The translations under genes and the position numbers were made by a program. A stretch of DNA of 64,000 nucleotides, from positions 186,001 to 250,000 of the forward strand of contig NZ_SOSC01000002.1 of the NCBI RefSeq assembly GCF_005049285.1, in the 5' to 3' direction. The first letter of the stretch is position 1. Every line of letters starts with the position of its first letter. Shown in pieces: positions 8,568 through 17,003 of the stretch. Under the pieces are notes generated by a model, which did not search any database, had not been told where the DNA came from, and saw only the letters and a program-made list of their open reading frames with translations. Origin of the DNA: Halorientalis salina. GTDB taxonomy: Archaea; Halobacteriota; Halobacteria; Halobacteriales; Haloarculaceae.

Positions 8568-9059
8568 ATGCGGTACAAGGTCGCGCCGGACCCCGAGAAC
8601 GGTCGCCAGGCGCTCGCAGCGGCCCACCGCGCCGTCCCGCTTGTCCCCGGGAGCACCGACGACTGCTGTGCTCGCCTCCAGACCCGACTCGACCTCCCGA
8701 ACCGCGAGACGGCCAACGAGTGGCTGGCCTTTCTCGACGCCCTGGGGCTCGCGGCCGAGACCGACCGCGGGTACGAGCGCGTCCGGACCGACCTCGACGC
8801 CGAGGACCTCGGGGCATCATTTCGCGAGCGCGTCTTCGGCGCGCGCGAAGTGCTGGACGCGCTGGGGGCAGCCGACGGGCCGATGACGCCCGTCGAGGCG
8901 TTCGAGGCAGTTCGTTCGATGGTGCCTACGTGGGAACGGAATCGACACGCGGACTGGGAACGGGAGTGGCGAGACCGCGTGGCGCGATTGCTCGACTGGG
9001 CCGTGGTGTTCGACCTGGTCGAGCGGCGGTCGGACGGCTACGTCGCGGCCAGTCAGTGA
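8568..9059 (+). CDS. Predicted winged-helix-like protein of unknown function
   Basis: 163 residues, starting at the ATG (MRYKVAPDPENG) 2 bases after the mch stop. The N-terminal half looks like a helix-turn-helix (TRLDLPNRETANEWLAFLDA, then LGLAAETDRGYERV). The C-terminal half is rich in Trp and Arg (TWERNRHADWEREWRDRVA) and ends in LLDWAVVFDLVERRSDGYVA, a second winged-helix-like unit. It is probably a DNA-binding regulator or adaptor. The call rests on secondary-structure pattern only. It overlaps the convergent lipoprotein gene by 7 bases. Confidence 0.75.
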   Translation: MRYKVAPDPENGRQALAAAHRAVPLVPGSTDDCCARLQTRLDLPNRETANEWLAFLDALGLAAETDRGYERVRTDLDAEDLGASFRERVFGAREVLDALGAADGPMTPVEAFEAVRSMVPTWERNRHADWEREWRDRVARLLDWAVVFDLVERRSDGYVAASQ

Positions 9060-9928
9060 TCGTGGTCGTCAGTACCGTGGTGGTGTCCGCCGTCGCCCTC
9101 GGCGAACCGGGGGTTCGACTCCGCGAAGACGCCGTCGGGGTTGTCCTCGTGGAGCCAGACGTGGAGCGTCCGCAGGTCCGGGTGAGTGATGACCCCGTCG
9201 ACGGTTCGCATCGTCCGGTCGCCGGACTTCCCCTCGGTCGACCCCCAGTTGAGCGTCGCCGTGTCGCCGGCTTCGATCGTCTCGTCGGCCGGCCGAAACT
9301 CCGCCCAGTACTCGTCGGTCAGGAGCGTCTCGAGGTCGTAGCTGTCGAAGTCCCGTTGGGAGGTGTCCGGCGTCGCGAACACGTGGGTCGCCGCGCGGTG
9401 TGACCCCCACCGCTCGGTGAGGCCCTCGGACCCGTCGACGAAGAGGTCCGGGTCTTCGGACGTCGAGTCGACGGGCACCACGTACTCGACGGACGCGAGT
9501 GACAGGCCGTCGTCGGTCCGCACGTACGTGAGCATCGGTGGTTTCTCGCGATTTGGGCCGTCCGATTCGGCCTGTGCGACCCGACCCTGATCGAGGAAAT
9601 GCCACCCCATCCCGTCCATGTACGGACCGAGGACGGTGTACCCGTCGCGGCGAGCAGCCGACGGGTCCGCGTACTGCTCCGTCGCTGATCGGACGGCCGC
9701 GAACTGGTCCCCGAGTCGGCCCGACGCCTGTGTCGGTTGCGGGCCGTCCTCGCGCGTCGCAGTCACCGTGGGTGTCGCGGTTGCGCTCGTCCCTGCAGTG
9801 GTTCCCGTCGCCGTCTCGTTCCGACTGGCGTTCGAACAGCCGGCGAGCGCGGCGGCCAGTCCGGTCCCGACCGCGAGCAACGCTCGGCGTCTGCTGTATC
9901 CATCCCCCGAAGGATCCGTCTCAGACAT
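9053..9928 (-). CDS. Tat-exported lipoprotein with His-rich C-terminus
   Basis: I place the start at the ATG at 9928 (MSETDPSGDGYSRRRALL). The N-terminus has a twin-arginine motif, a hydrophobic stretch and a lipobox (LAGC), then a Thr/Ala-rich linker typical of haloarchaeal secreted lipoproteins. The globular part contains GPYMDGMGWHFLDQGRV and several Trp. The end is GHHHGTDDHDH, a probable metal-binding tail. The substrate is unknown. A TATA-like box lies about 28 bases upstream. Confidence 0.85.
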   Translation of the reverse strand: MSETDPSGDGYSRRRALLAVGTGLAAALAGCSNASRNETATGTTAGTSATATPTVTATREDGPQPTQASGRLGDQFAAVRSATEQYADPSAARRDGYTVLGPYMDGMGWHFLDQGRVAQAESDGPNREKPPMLTYVRTDDGLSLASVEYVVPVDSTSEDPDLFVDGSEGLTERWGSHRAATHVFATPDTSQRDFDSYDLETLLTDEYWAEFRPADETIEAGDTATLNWGSTEGKSGDRTMRTVDGVITHPDLRTLHVWLHEDNPDGVFAESNPRFAEGDGGHHHGTDDHDH

Positions 9929-10084
9929 GTGTTCGAAGCGTCGGCCCGGTCGTCCAAGTACACGCTGGCCGGGTCGTCGTCGGTCGATTGCGGAGTGACT
10001 ATCGGGCGGTTGCAGACGCCGTCGGCGACCGGGCTTCGGCGAGCGCGCCAAACGCTTAACCGAACCCGATGCGAAACGTAGTCG

Positions 10085-10762
10085 ATGAGAGCCGACGGGA
10101 TCGACGCCGTCTTCCTCGATCTGGACGGGACCATCTGCGAGTACCGCCAGTCCAGTCGAGAACTGCTCTCGACGGCGTTCGAGGAACTCGACGTCGACCC
10201 CTTCTTCACCGCCGCGGAGTATCACGACCAGCTGTTCTCGCAGGTCGTCACCGACGAGACCAGGGCCGAACGCCGCGAGCAGGCCTTCAGGACGCTCGCA
10301 GAGACCGACGACCGCGACCCGGCACTGGGTCGACGGCTGGCGTCGGTCTACGCGTCGATGCGCGACCACGGCGACGTGGAACCGCTCCCGGGGGCGCTGG
10401 AGACTCTGGATTCGCTGGGCGAGCACTACGACCTCGCGTTGGTCACCAACGGCGGGCCCGAGATACAGGACCCGAAACTGGACGCCCTCGACATCGCCGA
10501 CGCCTTCGACGTGGTGGTCTACGGCGGCTACGACACCACGCCGAAACCCGAACCCGGCCCCTTCCACGAGGCGCTCTACGCGCTCGACGCCAGCCCCAGC
10601 CGCGTCGTCCACGTCGGGAACTCCGTCCGGTCGGACGTGTGGGGAGCCGACGCCGCCGGCATCGAGTCGGTACTGATTCGACCCGACGGTTCGGACACGG
10701 TTACCGCCCCGGACTACCGGATCGAGTCGATGAGAGAACTGCAGGACCCGCCGTGGGAGTGA
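10085..10762 (+). CDS. HAD-superfamily hydrolase (phosphatase)
   Basis: 225 residues. HAD motif I is FLDLDGTICEY, motif II VTNGGP, motif III TPKPEPGPFHEAL, and motif IV GNSVRSDVWGADAAG. All four catalytic motifs are intact, so it should be an active Mg-dependent phosphatase. The substrate cannot be told; the helical cap is of subclass I type. A CTTAA box lies about 28 bases upstream of the ATG. It is convergent with the GTPase gene, with only 6 bases between the stops. Confidence 0.9.
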   Translation: MRADGIDAVFLDLDGTICEYRQSSRELLSTAFEELDVDPFFTAAEYHDQLFSQVVTDETRAERREQAFRTLAETDDRDPALGRRLASVYASMRDHGDVEPLPGALETLDSLGEHYDLALVTNGGPEIQDPKLDALDIADAFDVVVYGGYDTTPKPEPGPFHEALYALDASPSRVVHVGNSVRSDVWGADAAGIESVLIRPDGSDTVTAPDYRIESMRELQDPPWE

Positions 10763-10768
10763 CAGGGG

Positions 10769-12424
10769 TCACTCAGTCGGCGTCACGTCGACGACCCGCC
10801 CGACGCCCTTCGAGCGCCCCTCGCGGAAGACGAACTTCTGGCCCTCTTCGACGTAGTACGACCGGAATTTGAAGCGCACGCGAGTCGTCCCGTTGTCGCC
10901 CGGGAGGAGCTGGCCGTCCTCGGGGTAGAACGCGGCGGCCTCGCTGACGGTTTCCAAGTGCACCACCGGTTCGTAGCCGTCGCCGATGCGGGTCGGGTGG
11001 TTCAGAACCATCACTTCGGCCTCGAACTCCCGGACCGGCGTCGGGTCCGCCTCGGCCGGCAACAGGACCATCCCGCGCTCGACGTCGGCTTCCGCCACGC
11101 CCTTGAGCGCGATCCCGACGATGCGGCCCGCCCGGCCCTCGTCGACGCGGTGGTAGTGCATCTCGATGGACCGGACTTCGACCTCACGGAACGAGCCGTC
11201 CTGCATGGGGCCCAGCAGGAGTTCGTCCCCGGCCTCGACGGTGCCGGATTTGATGGTCCCCGATGCGACCGCGCCGACGCCGGTGACCTTGTACGAGCGG
11301 TCGACGTACATCGCGAAGTCGTCGGCCTCGGCACCGGCGGTCTTGGGCAATCGCTCGAAGAACTCGTCGAGCACGTCCAGCCCGTCCATCGTGACCGCGC
11401 TGGTCGTGACGACCGGGACGACGGTCTCGCTGATCTCCTCGATGGCCGCGTCGACGCCGTGGCGCTCGACCCGGAGCGGCGTCTTGTCGACCTCCCGGAG
11501 CAGGCGTTCGACCTCGCGTTCGACCTCGGCGACCCGCTCGTCGTCGACCAGGTCGGCCTTCGTGATGGCGACGATCGTCGGGAGTTCGGTCGCGAGCAGG
11601 ATGCCCAGGTGCTCGCGGGTCGTCTTGGTCGGTCCGTCGTCGGCCGCGACGGTCAGCAATCCGTAGTCGATCTTCTGGCCGACCAGGCCGCGAATGGTGG
11701 TGCGGAGCCACGGCTCGTGGCCCACCGTGTCGACGAAGCTCACGAGGCGGTCGGCCTCCTCGACGACGCGAGCGCGGTCGGATTTGCGGTGCGGGTTGTC
11801 CATCCTGACTGCGCCGTCGTCGTCGAAGCCGTAGACCCCGTAGGACAGGTCCGCCGAGAGCCCGCGTTCGACCTCGTGGGGACGAACGTCGAGGAAGGAG
11901 CGGGTGCCGCCCTCGCCGTCGTCTGGATTGCCCGTGACCAGCGAGCCGACGAGCGTCGACTTGCCGTGGTCGACGTGGCCGGCCGTGCCGACGACGATGT
12001 GCTCGTCGTCTTCCATCACCGTGCCCTCGCGGATCGTCGCGACGCCGACGATGCCGTTTTCGGTCGACTTCGAGACGGGGGCGTGACTGTCCGTGGCGGT
12101 GGCGAACCCGTCGTCGACCCCCCAGGTCTCGACCTCCTCGATGTGTGCGCCGGCCTCCTCGGCCAGGAGGGACAGTACGTCCATCGACTCGGAGAAGGCT
12201 TCGGGTGGGATACCCGTGATCCCGCCGTCGTCGGTGACGCCGACGACGTAGGTCGCCTCGCCGTCGCCCGAGAGGACGCGGTGGCGCAACTGGGCTGCCA
12301 GGCTCTCGAACCGGCCTTCCCGCGCGTGAAGGTCCTTCGTGAGCCGCTCTTTGAACTCGACGCTGCCGCCCTCCTGTTCCCCGCGCTCGATCGCGCGTTC
12401 GAGGACGGCCCGGTCGGGGCTCAT
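10769..12424 (-). CDS. GTPBP1-like translational GTPase
   Basis: 551 residues from the ATG at 12424 (MSPDRAVLERAIERG). An N-terminal domain of about 130 residues precedes an EF-Tu-like G domain: G1 GTAGHVDHGKST, a G3-like DTVGHEPW, and G4 TKAD. Beta-barrel domains II and III follow, with an ending (RSYYVEEGQKFVFREGRSKG) like that of EF-Tu domain III. This architecture matches the eukaryotic/archaeal GTPBP1 group, associated with mRNA surveillance or elongation. The start is supported by a TTTTAATATC box about 25 bases upstream. Confidence 0.9.
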   Translation of the reverse strand: MSPDRAVLERAIERGEQEGGSVEFKERLTKDLHAREGRFESLAAQLRHRVLSGDGEATYVVGVTDDGGITGIPPEAFSESMDVLSLLAEEAGAHIEEVETWGVDDGFATATDSHAPVSKSTENGIVGVATIREGTVMEDDEHIVVGTAGHVDHGKSTLVGSLVTGNPDDGEGGTRSFLDVRPHEVERGLSADLSYGVYGFDDDGAVRMDNPHRKSDRARVVEEADRLVSFVDTVGHEPWLRTTIRGLVGQKIDYGLLTVAADDGPTKTTREHLGILLATELPTIVAITKADLVDDERVAEVEREVERLLREVDKTPLRVERHGVDAAIEEISETVVPVVTTSAVTMDGLDVLDEFFERLPKTAGAEADDFAMYVDRSYKVTGVGAVASGTIKSGTVEAGDELLLGPMQDGSFREVEVRSIEMHYHRVDEGRAGRIVGIALKGVAEADVERGMVLLPAEADPTPVREFEAEVMVLNHPTRIGDGYEPVVHLETVSEAAAFYPEDGQLLPGDNGTTRVRFKFRSYYVEEGQKFVFREGRSKGVGRVVDVTPTE

Positions 12425-12552
12425 GCCAGGCGCTAAGGCGGTCGATATTAAAAGCTTTCCCCGAGTTCGGGTATTGTTGACATCCTTCCCGAACGTAGGG
12501 CCAGGAAGTTCCGTGAGCAACGGGCATGCAATCCGCCAGGGACGAACGCCGA

Positions 12553-13290
12553 TTACGCGTCCCGGCCGATGCGCTCGGCCGCTTCGAGGAACCCCTCGCC
12601 GTACTCGCCGTCGGTCACCTCGTCGGCGGCCGAAAGCGCCCGGTCGTCGGCGTTGGCCACGGCGATGGCGCGACCGGCCGCCTCGAAGGTCGACACGTCG
12701 TTCTCGGAGTCGCCGACCGCCACGAAGTCCTCGGCGTCGAGGTCGAGTTCCCGAGCGACAGCGTGCAGCCCCGTCCCTTTGTTCTGGGCCGGAGATTTCA
12801 CGTGGTACGCGAAACCGGTGTCGACGACCTCCAGGCCGTGGTCGGCGGCGATGGATTCCAGCGGCTCCAGCGGCGAGTCCAGACTCACGGCCAGTTCCGT
12901 CTCCCGCCAGCGGTTCACCATGTCGGCGTTCCCCCAGCCAAGGTCGTAACCTGCAGCCTGATACTCCTCGGCGACCGCCTGAGCGGCCACGGGTTCGCCC
13001 GTGAACACCACCGTCTCGGTCTCGGCGACGTAGCTCACGCCGCCGTTCTCGGCGATGACCCGGATCGGGATCGCGAGGAACTCACAGAGGCCGACCGGAT
13101 ACGGGAACGCCTTCCCGGTCGCGACGACGACCGGAGCCGCCCACTCTTTGAGCACCGGCATCGTTCGCGGGTCGATGCCGCGGTCGGGTCCGGTGAGCGT
13201 TCCGTCGATGTCGACGACCAGCGGGGGCGTCACGCGCCGGTCACCGTCCGTGCCAGCGTCGTCCGTGCGTACGCGTCCATGGCTAGGCAT
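12553..13290 (-). CDS. Phosphoglycolate phosphatase, archaeal HAD-IIB type
   Basis: About 245 residues. Motif I is VDIDGTLTGPD, motif II VVATGKAFPYP, the cap holds NMVNRW-type residues, and the C-terminal motif is VAVGDSENDVSTFEAAG. This is the pattern of archaeal phosphoglycolate phosphatases. I list the ATG at 13290. A GTG at 13233 (VTPPLVVDIDG) matches where most family members start and may be the true initiation codon. It removes 2-phosphoglycolate, a by-product of DNA repair or oxygenase activity. Confidence 0.88.
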   Translation of the reverse strand: MPSHGRVRTDDAGTDGDRRVTPPLVVDIDGTLTGPDRGIDPRTMPVLKEWAAPVVVATGKAFPYPVGLCEFLAIPIRVIAENGGVSYVAETETVVFTGEPVAAQAVAEEYQAAGYDLGWGNADMVNRWRETELAVSLDSPLEPLESIAADHGLEVVDTGFAYHVKSPAQNKGTGLHAVARELDLDAEDFVAVGDSENDVSTFEAAGRAIAVANADDRALSAADEVTDGEYGEGFLEAAERIGRDA

Positions 13291-13332
13291 GCGTCTCACA
13301 TCGCATAAGTAACCGCAGTCTGATGTGCCGAT

Positions 13333-14208
13333 ATGAAGCCCTCACCCGTCGCCGGGTGTCCCGACACCTACCTCGTCGACAACGAACTGTTCGGGATGGA
13401 GGAGGCGCTCGCGACCTACCTGCTGAACGCCGAGCGGCCCGCCGTCCTCGACGCCGGCACGACCGAGGGTGCCGAGCGCATCCTCGACACGATGGACGCC
13501 CTGGACATCGACCCCGGGGAGGTCGAGTATCTCGTCGTCAGTCACGTCCACCTCGACCACGCCGCCGGGACCGGCCGACTCGCCGAGGCCTGCGAGAATG
13601 CGACCGTCGTCGTCCACGAGCGCGGCTACCCGTTCCTGACGGACCCCGACCGTCTCGGGGACCTCGTCGAGAGCGTCAACGCAGCCATCGGGTTCGAGGA
13701 TCCGTATGGAGAGCCCTCGGTCGTCCCGGCGGAGCGCTGTCGCGCCGTCTCCGGCGGCGAAACCCTCGACCTCGGGGACCGTGAGTTCGAGATCTACGAC
13801 GCGCCCGGCCACGCGCCCCACCACTTCGTCTGCCTCGAACCCGAGAGCGGCACGCTGTTCGCGGCCGACGCCGTCGGTGCGTTCGACCCGAACGAAGGCG
13901 GAGTCGTCCCGACGACGCCGCCGCCGAGTTTCGACCTGGAGGCGAACCTCGAGACCATCGACCGACTCGCCGAACTCGACCCGTCCCGGACACTCTACAG
14001 TCACTTCGGACCGGGGGAACGCGGCGAGGCGAGCGGGGAACTCGACGACTACGCCGAGATGCTGCCGGCGTGGGTCGAGGCCGTCCGGTCAGCGCGCGAG
14101 GCCGTCGGTGACGACGTCGACGACGTCATGGCCGAACTCCGGCCGGAGTGGGAGAGCTCGACGCTCCGCCGGGACGTGGTCGGTGTTCTTGGATACCTCG
14201 ACCGCTAG
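13333..14208 (+). CDS. Metallo-beta-lactamase-fold hydrolase
   Basis: 291 residues. The metal-binding motif HVHLDHAAG (about residue 71) is intact, with further ligands in the FAADAVGAF and LYSHFGPGERG segments. The fold covers thiolesterases such as glyoxalase II and related hydrolases, and the substrate is not predictable. A CATAAG box lies about 27 bases upstream of the ATG. Its stop codon overlaps the stop of the convergent J-domain gene by 4 bases (CTAG). Confidence 0.88.
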   Translation: MKPSPVAGCPDTYLVDNELFGMEEALATYLLNAERPAVLDAGTTEGAERILDTMDALDIDPGEVEYLVVSHVHLDHAAGTGRLAEACENATVVVHERGYPFLTDPDRLGDLVESVNAAIGFEDPYGEPSVVPAERCRAVSGGETLDLGDREFEIYDAPGHAPHHFVCLEPESGTLFAADAVGAFDPNEGGVVPTTPPPSFDLEANLETIDRLAELDPSRTLYSHFGPGERGEASGELDDYAEMLPAWVEAVRSAREAVGDDVDDVMAELRPEWESSTLRRDVVGVLGYLDR

Positions 14209-14828
14209 GAGAGCCGTTCGTACGCGCGGTTGACGCGCTTGAACTCGTCTTCGTCGCCCCCGTCAGTGTCCGGGTGGACTTCCTTGACTTTCTGCCGATA
14301 GGCCTGCTTGACGGCGTCGTCGTCCGCGCCGGGGTCCACGTCGAGAACCGCGTAGGCTTCGGCCTCGCTTGGTCCGTCCGTCGTCGACGGAGCGCGTCGC
14401 CGCTGGCGTTGGCGCTGGCCTTGCCCCCCGAAGGGGTCGCCCCGGGCACGAGAGCGCCGGCCGCCGCGACCGCCCGGTGGCGTCCAGTCCTCCCGGGGAC
14501 CGGCACCGAACCCGCCCCGTTCCCGACTCCGACGCTGACGGGTACGGCGGCCCGACCCGGATCCGTCGGTGTCCGTCCGCGCCTGGCGCTCGACCGAGCG
14601 GTAGACCCGTCTGGCCAGCCGACCGCTCGCCTGGAACCACATGAAATACGCCGCCGCACCCAGCGCCAGCGCGACGAAGATGATCGCCGGATTGTAGATC
14701 ACGCCCAGCAGCGCCAGCAGCACCGCACACCCCGCCAGGGCAGTCGCGATCCCGGTGATGAGCCGGTCGTGTTGCACGACTGCCCCTTCGTGTGCGACGA
14801 CCGTAAGCCTCTCGCTGCCGGTTGGCAC
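14205..14828 (-). CDS. Membrane-anchored J-domain (DnaJ-like) protein
   Basis: 207 residues. Two or three hydrophobic segments near the N-terminus (ITGIATALAGCAVLLALLGV, then AIIFVALALGAAAYFMWF) are followed by an Arg/Gly-rich linker. The C-terminal J domain (about 145-207) begins AYAVLDVDPGADDDAVKQAY and contains the essential HPD (VKEVHPDTDGG). It probably recruits DnaK to the membrane. No zinc-finger or substrate domain is present, so it is a type III J protein. Confidence 0.92.
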   Translation of the reverse strand: MPTGSERLTVVAHEGAVVQHDRLITGIATALAGCAVLLALLGVIYNPAIIFVALALGAAAYFMWFQASGRLARRVYRSVERQARTDTDGSGSGRRTRQRRSRERGGFGAGPREDWTPPGGRGGRRSRARGDPFGGQGQRQRQRRRAPSTTDGPSEAEAYAVLDVDPGADDDAVKQAYRQKVKEVHPDTDGGDEDEFKRVNRAYERLS

Positions 14829-14893
14829 AGCCGCGGAAGCGACTGACTCCGGACCGCGCAGGGTTCATACGCGTGGGCGTGCTACTCCCTGCC

Positions 14894-15103
14894 ATGAGCG
14901 TCTCCGGCAACTGTGCGGTCTGTACCGTGGGCGAGGTCAGTCACACCTGCTCGCACTGTGCCCAGTTGGTCTGTGACGAGCACTTCGACGAGGAGACCGG
15001 CCTCTGTGTGGAGTGTCTCTCCCAGGTCGGCGGCGGCGGTGGCACGGAACGCCAGCGCAGCCCCGAAAATATGCCCGATGGCGTCGACACGTACCGGTTT
15101 TAG
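14894..15103 (+). CDS. Small zinc-binding protein (HIT-finger-like)
   Basis: 69 residues from the ATG at 14894 (MSVSGNCAVC). Cysteines and histidines are spaced as CAVC, CSHCAQLVC, HF and CVEC, which suits a treble-clef or HIT-type zinc finger binding two zinc ions. The C-terminus is a Gly-rich linker and a short polar tail. Such small zinc proteins are common in haloarchaea, and most have no assigned role. It is divergent from the J-domain gene. Confidence 0.85.
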   Translation: MSVSGNCAVCTVGEVSHTCSHCAQLVCDEHFDEETGLCVECLSQVGGGGGTERQRSPENMPDGVDTYRF

Positions 15104-15210
15104 CCCGGCGATATCCCATCCCGAACGAACGGCCGGGCAACGATCCCGAAAGGGAGCGCTCGGCTAGTTTTCCGGTGTACACCCGAAACCTCCGTTCGTT
15201 GTCACACCCG

Positions 15211-15243
15211 GCACTTTTTAGACTGGTCGTGGACCCGGAACGT
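15211..15243 (+). promoter_or_regulatory. Leaderless promoter of the PH-like membrane protein gene
   Basis: CACTTTTTA (15212-15220) lies 24-30 bases before the ATG at 15244, and no ribosome binding site is present between them. This supports the internal ATG as the start and rules out the longer open frame upstream. Confidence 0.6.
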
Positions 15244-16047
15244 ATGCGCCGCCCCGACCCCTTCGCCGTCCTCCTGGGTGCGTACCTCGGTGCGCTCGCG
15301 TTCACTCTCGCCGTCGCGGTCGCTGGCTCCACCGTGGTCGAACCGCTGGCTTTCGTCGCAGGTGGCCTCGTCTGGCTGCTCGTCACCGCGATTGCCGATC
15401 AACGTACCCACCTCGCCGCCACGATGGCTCGTCGGCAGTGGCACCTCGCGCTGCTCGGCGTCCCGGCCCTCGTCCTGATCGGGTGGATGGTGACCTACGA
15501 CGCGCTTCCCGCTGCAGACCGGACCGTCATGCCGTGGATCCCGTTCCTGATCGTCGCCCTCGTGATCGGTCTCGGCACCTACCTGCTCGCGAACCAGCGC
15601 ATGCTCGCGTGGTCACGGGCGAACGACGCCGTCGTCGCCGAGTGGGTGGCCGAACCGACGCGACGCCACACGTGGTTCCTCCGAGGCCTCGCGCTGTCGG
15701 GCGCGCTCGCACTGCTCGGAGCCGGAGTGACATACGAGGACGCGGTCTTCCTGGCCGAGTTCGCGCCGACCGCGGCGGGCGTGCTCTTCGCCGCGGCGTT
15801 TTTCGTCGGCGGGAAACGACACTACGTCGCACTGGCCGACGGGCTCTACGTCAAACGCGTCGGCAGTTACGGCGGCGAGTTCATCCCCTGGTCGCGGTTC
15901 GCGGACTTCGAAGTCACGGAGAGTTCGCTGGCGCTGTACCGCTGGCTGCCGCCGCTGGCCTTCCGGTCAGCGCGGGCGGACGTCACGGACCTCCCGGCGA
16001 TCACCGACGCGCTCGATCGGTATCTCCCCCGCAGGGACGCCGGTTAA
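15244..16047 (+). CDS. Polytopic membrane protein with PH-like C-terminal domain
   Basis: 267 residues from the ATG at 15244. About six hydrophobic segments occur (for example AVLLGAYLGALAFTLAVAVA and ALLGVPALVLIGWMVTYDA). The C-terminal stretch, HYVALADGLYVKRVGSYGGE and PWSRFADFEVTESSLALYR, looks like the bacterial PH-domain (DUF304/YdbS) type. The role is unknown. A distantly similar design occurs in the gene at 27786-28640. It ends overlapping pyrF by 4 bases, tail to tail. Confidence 0.82.
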   Translation: MRRPDPFAVLLGAYLGALAFTLAVAVAGSTVVEPLAFVAGGLVWLLVTAIADQRTHLAATMARRQWHLALLGVPALVLIGWMVTYDALPAADRTVMPWIPFLIVALVIGLGTYLLANQRMLAWSRANDAVVAEWVAEPTRRHTWFLRGLALSGALALLGAGVTYEDAVFLAEFAPTAAGVLFAAAFFVGGKRHYVALADGLYVKRVGSYGGEFIPWSRFADFEVTESSLALYRWLPPLAFRSARADVTDLPAITDALDRYLPRRDAG

Positions 16048-16937
16048 TCGCGGTACTGGTTGAGGCGGTCTTTTAGCCGCTTGGCGGCCTGTCCAGCGGC
16101 TTTGTGGAACTGCTCGCCCTGGTCTCTCGGCTCCGCCGCTCGACTTCCCGAGGCGCTCCGCGCCTCGCTGTCCTCTCCGGCGAAGATGATGCCTCGCGAG
16201 GAGTTCACGAGGCCGACCCCAATACCGGACTGTGTCCGGTCTGCCGACGAGCTTCGCTCGTCCAGCTTGGCGAGCCCGTGCTCGACGGCGGCCTCGGCGT
16301 CGCCGCCCTGCGCGCCGACCCCTGGCACGAGGAAGGGGATGTCGGGCACGATCTCGCGGATCTCCTCGAGTTCCTCGGGCTGGGTCGCGCCGACGACCAG
16401 CCCGACGTTCCCGTTCCGGTTCCAGGTGTCTGCCAGCGCGGCCACCCGCTCGTACACCGGTTCGCCAGATTCCAGTTCGAGGTTCTGGATGTCCGCGCCG
16501 CCGGGGTTGGAGGTGCGACAGAGCAGGAACACGCCGGCGTCGGCCCGTTCGAGGAACGGCTCCAGGGAGTCCCGCCCCATGTAGGGGTTGGCCGTGATCG
16601 CGTCGGCCGAATCGAGCAGGTCGGCGTACTGGCGGGCCGTGTTCCCGATGTCGCCGCGTTTGGCATCCAGCAGCACGGGCACGTCCTTCCCGTGTGCGTA
16701 GGCGATGGTTTCCTGGAGGGCGCGCCAGCCGTCCGGGTCCTCGTAGAAGGCCGCGTTGGGTTTGTAGCAGGCGGCGTGTTCGTGCGTGGCGTCGATGATG
16801 CGCCGGTTGAACGCCCACCGGGGCAGGTCCTTGTCCATGAGGTGCTCGGGCAGGCGATCCATGTCCGGGTCCAGCCCCACGGAGACGACGCTGTCCGCCG
16901 TCTCGATGCGGTCGGCGAGGCGGTCGAAGAAAGTCAT
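16044..16937 (-). CDS. pyrF: Orotidine 5'-phosphate decarboxylase, with hairpin-derived insertions
   Basis: Makes UMP from OMP in pyrimidine synthesis. 297 residues, about 30 longer than I would expect for the family. The catalytic DAKRGDIGNTA loop is intact and the C-terminal GVGLVNSSRGIIFAGED motif is present. Two extra stretches lie near the C-terminus (about residues 225-236 and 254-270). At DNA level they are made of short palindromes: 16224-16240, 16246-16262 and 16149-16167. They keep the frame, so the enzyme is probably functional. The stop overlaps the convergent gene. Confidence 0.93.
   Translation of the reverse strand: MTFFDRLADRIETADSVVSVGLDPDMDRLPEHLMDKDLPRWAFNRRIIDATHEHAACYKPNAAFYEDPDGWRALQETIAYAHGKDVPVLLDAKRGDIGNTARQYADLLDSADAITANPYMGRDSLEPFLERADAGVFLLCRTSNPGGADIQNLELESGEPVYERVAALADTWNRNGNVGLVVGATQPEELEEIREIVPDIPFLVPGVGAQGGDAEAAVEHGLAKLDERSSSADRTQSGIGVGLVNSSRGIIFAGEDSEARSASGSRAAEPRDQGEQFHKAAGQAAKRLKDRLNQYRD
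16149..16262. repeat. Three 3-base-loop palindromes inside pyrF
   Basis: CGAGGCGC-TCC-GCGCCTCG (16149-16167), ACCGGAC-TGT-GTCCGGT (16224-16240) and GACGAGC-TTC-GCTCGTC (16246-16262). The arms are 7-8 bp with no mismatch. All fall in the two extra segments of PyrF and keep the reading frame, which suggests they arrived as insertions tolerated by a surface region. Confidence 0.85.
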
Positions 16938-17003
16938 TATCGATGGCTGGTCGGGACCCCACTACAAGGTTCCCATCCGATCCCAGGCGGTTCTCGGCCC
17001 GAC

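Noticed and set aside
10958-12436. 492-codon plus-strand frame opposite the GTPBP1-like gene
   Set aside because: Antisense shadow: Val/Asp/Arg-rich with no domain, while the minus strand has all G-protein motifs.
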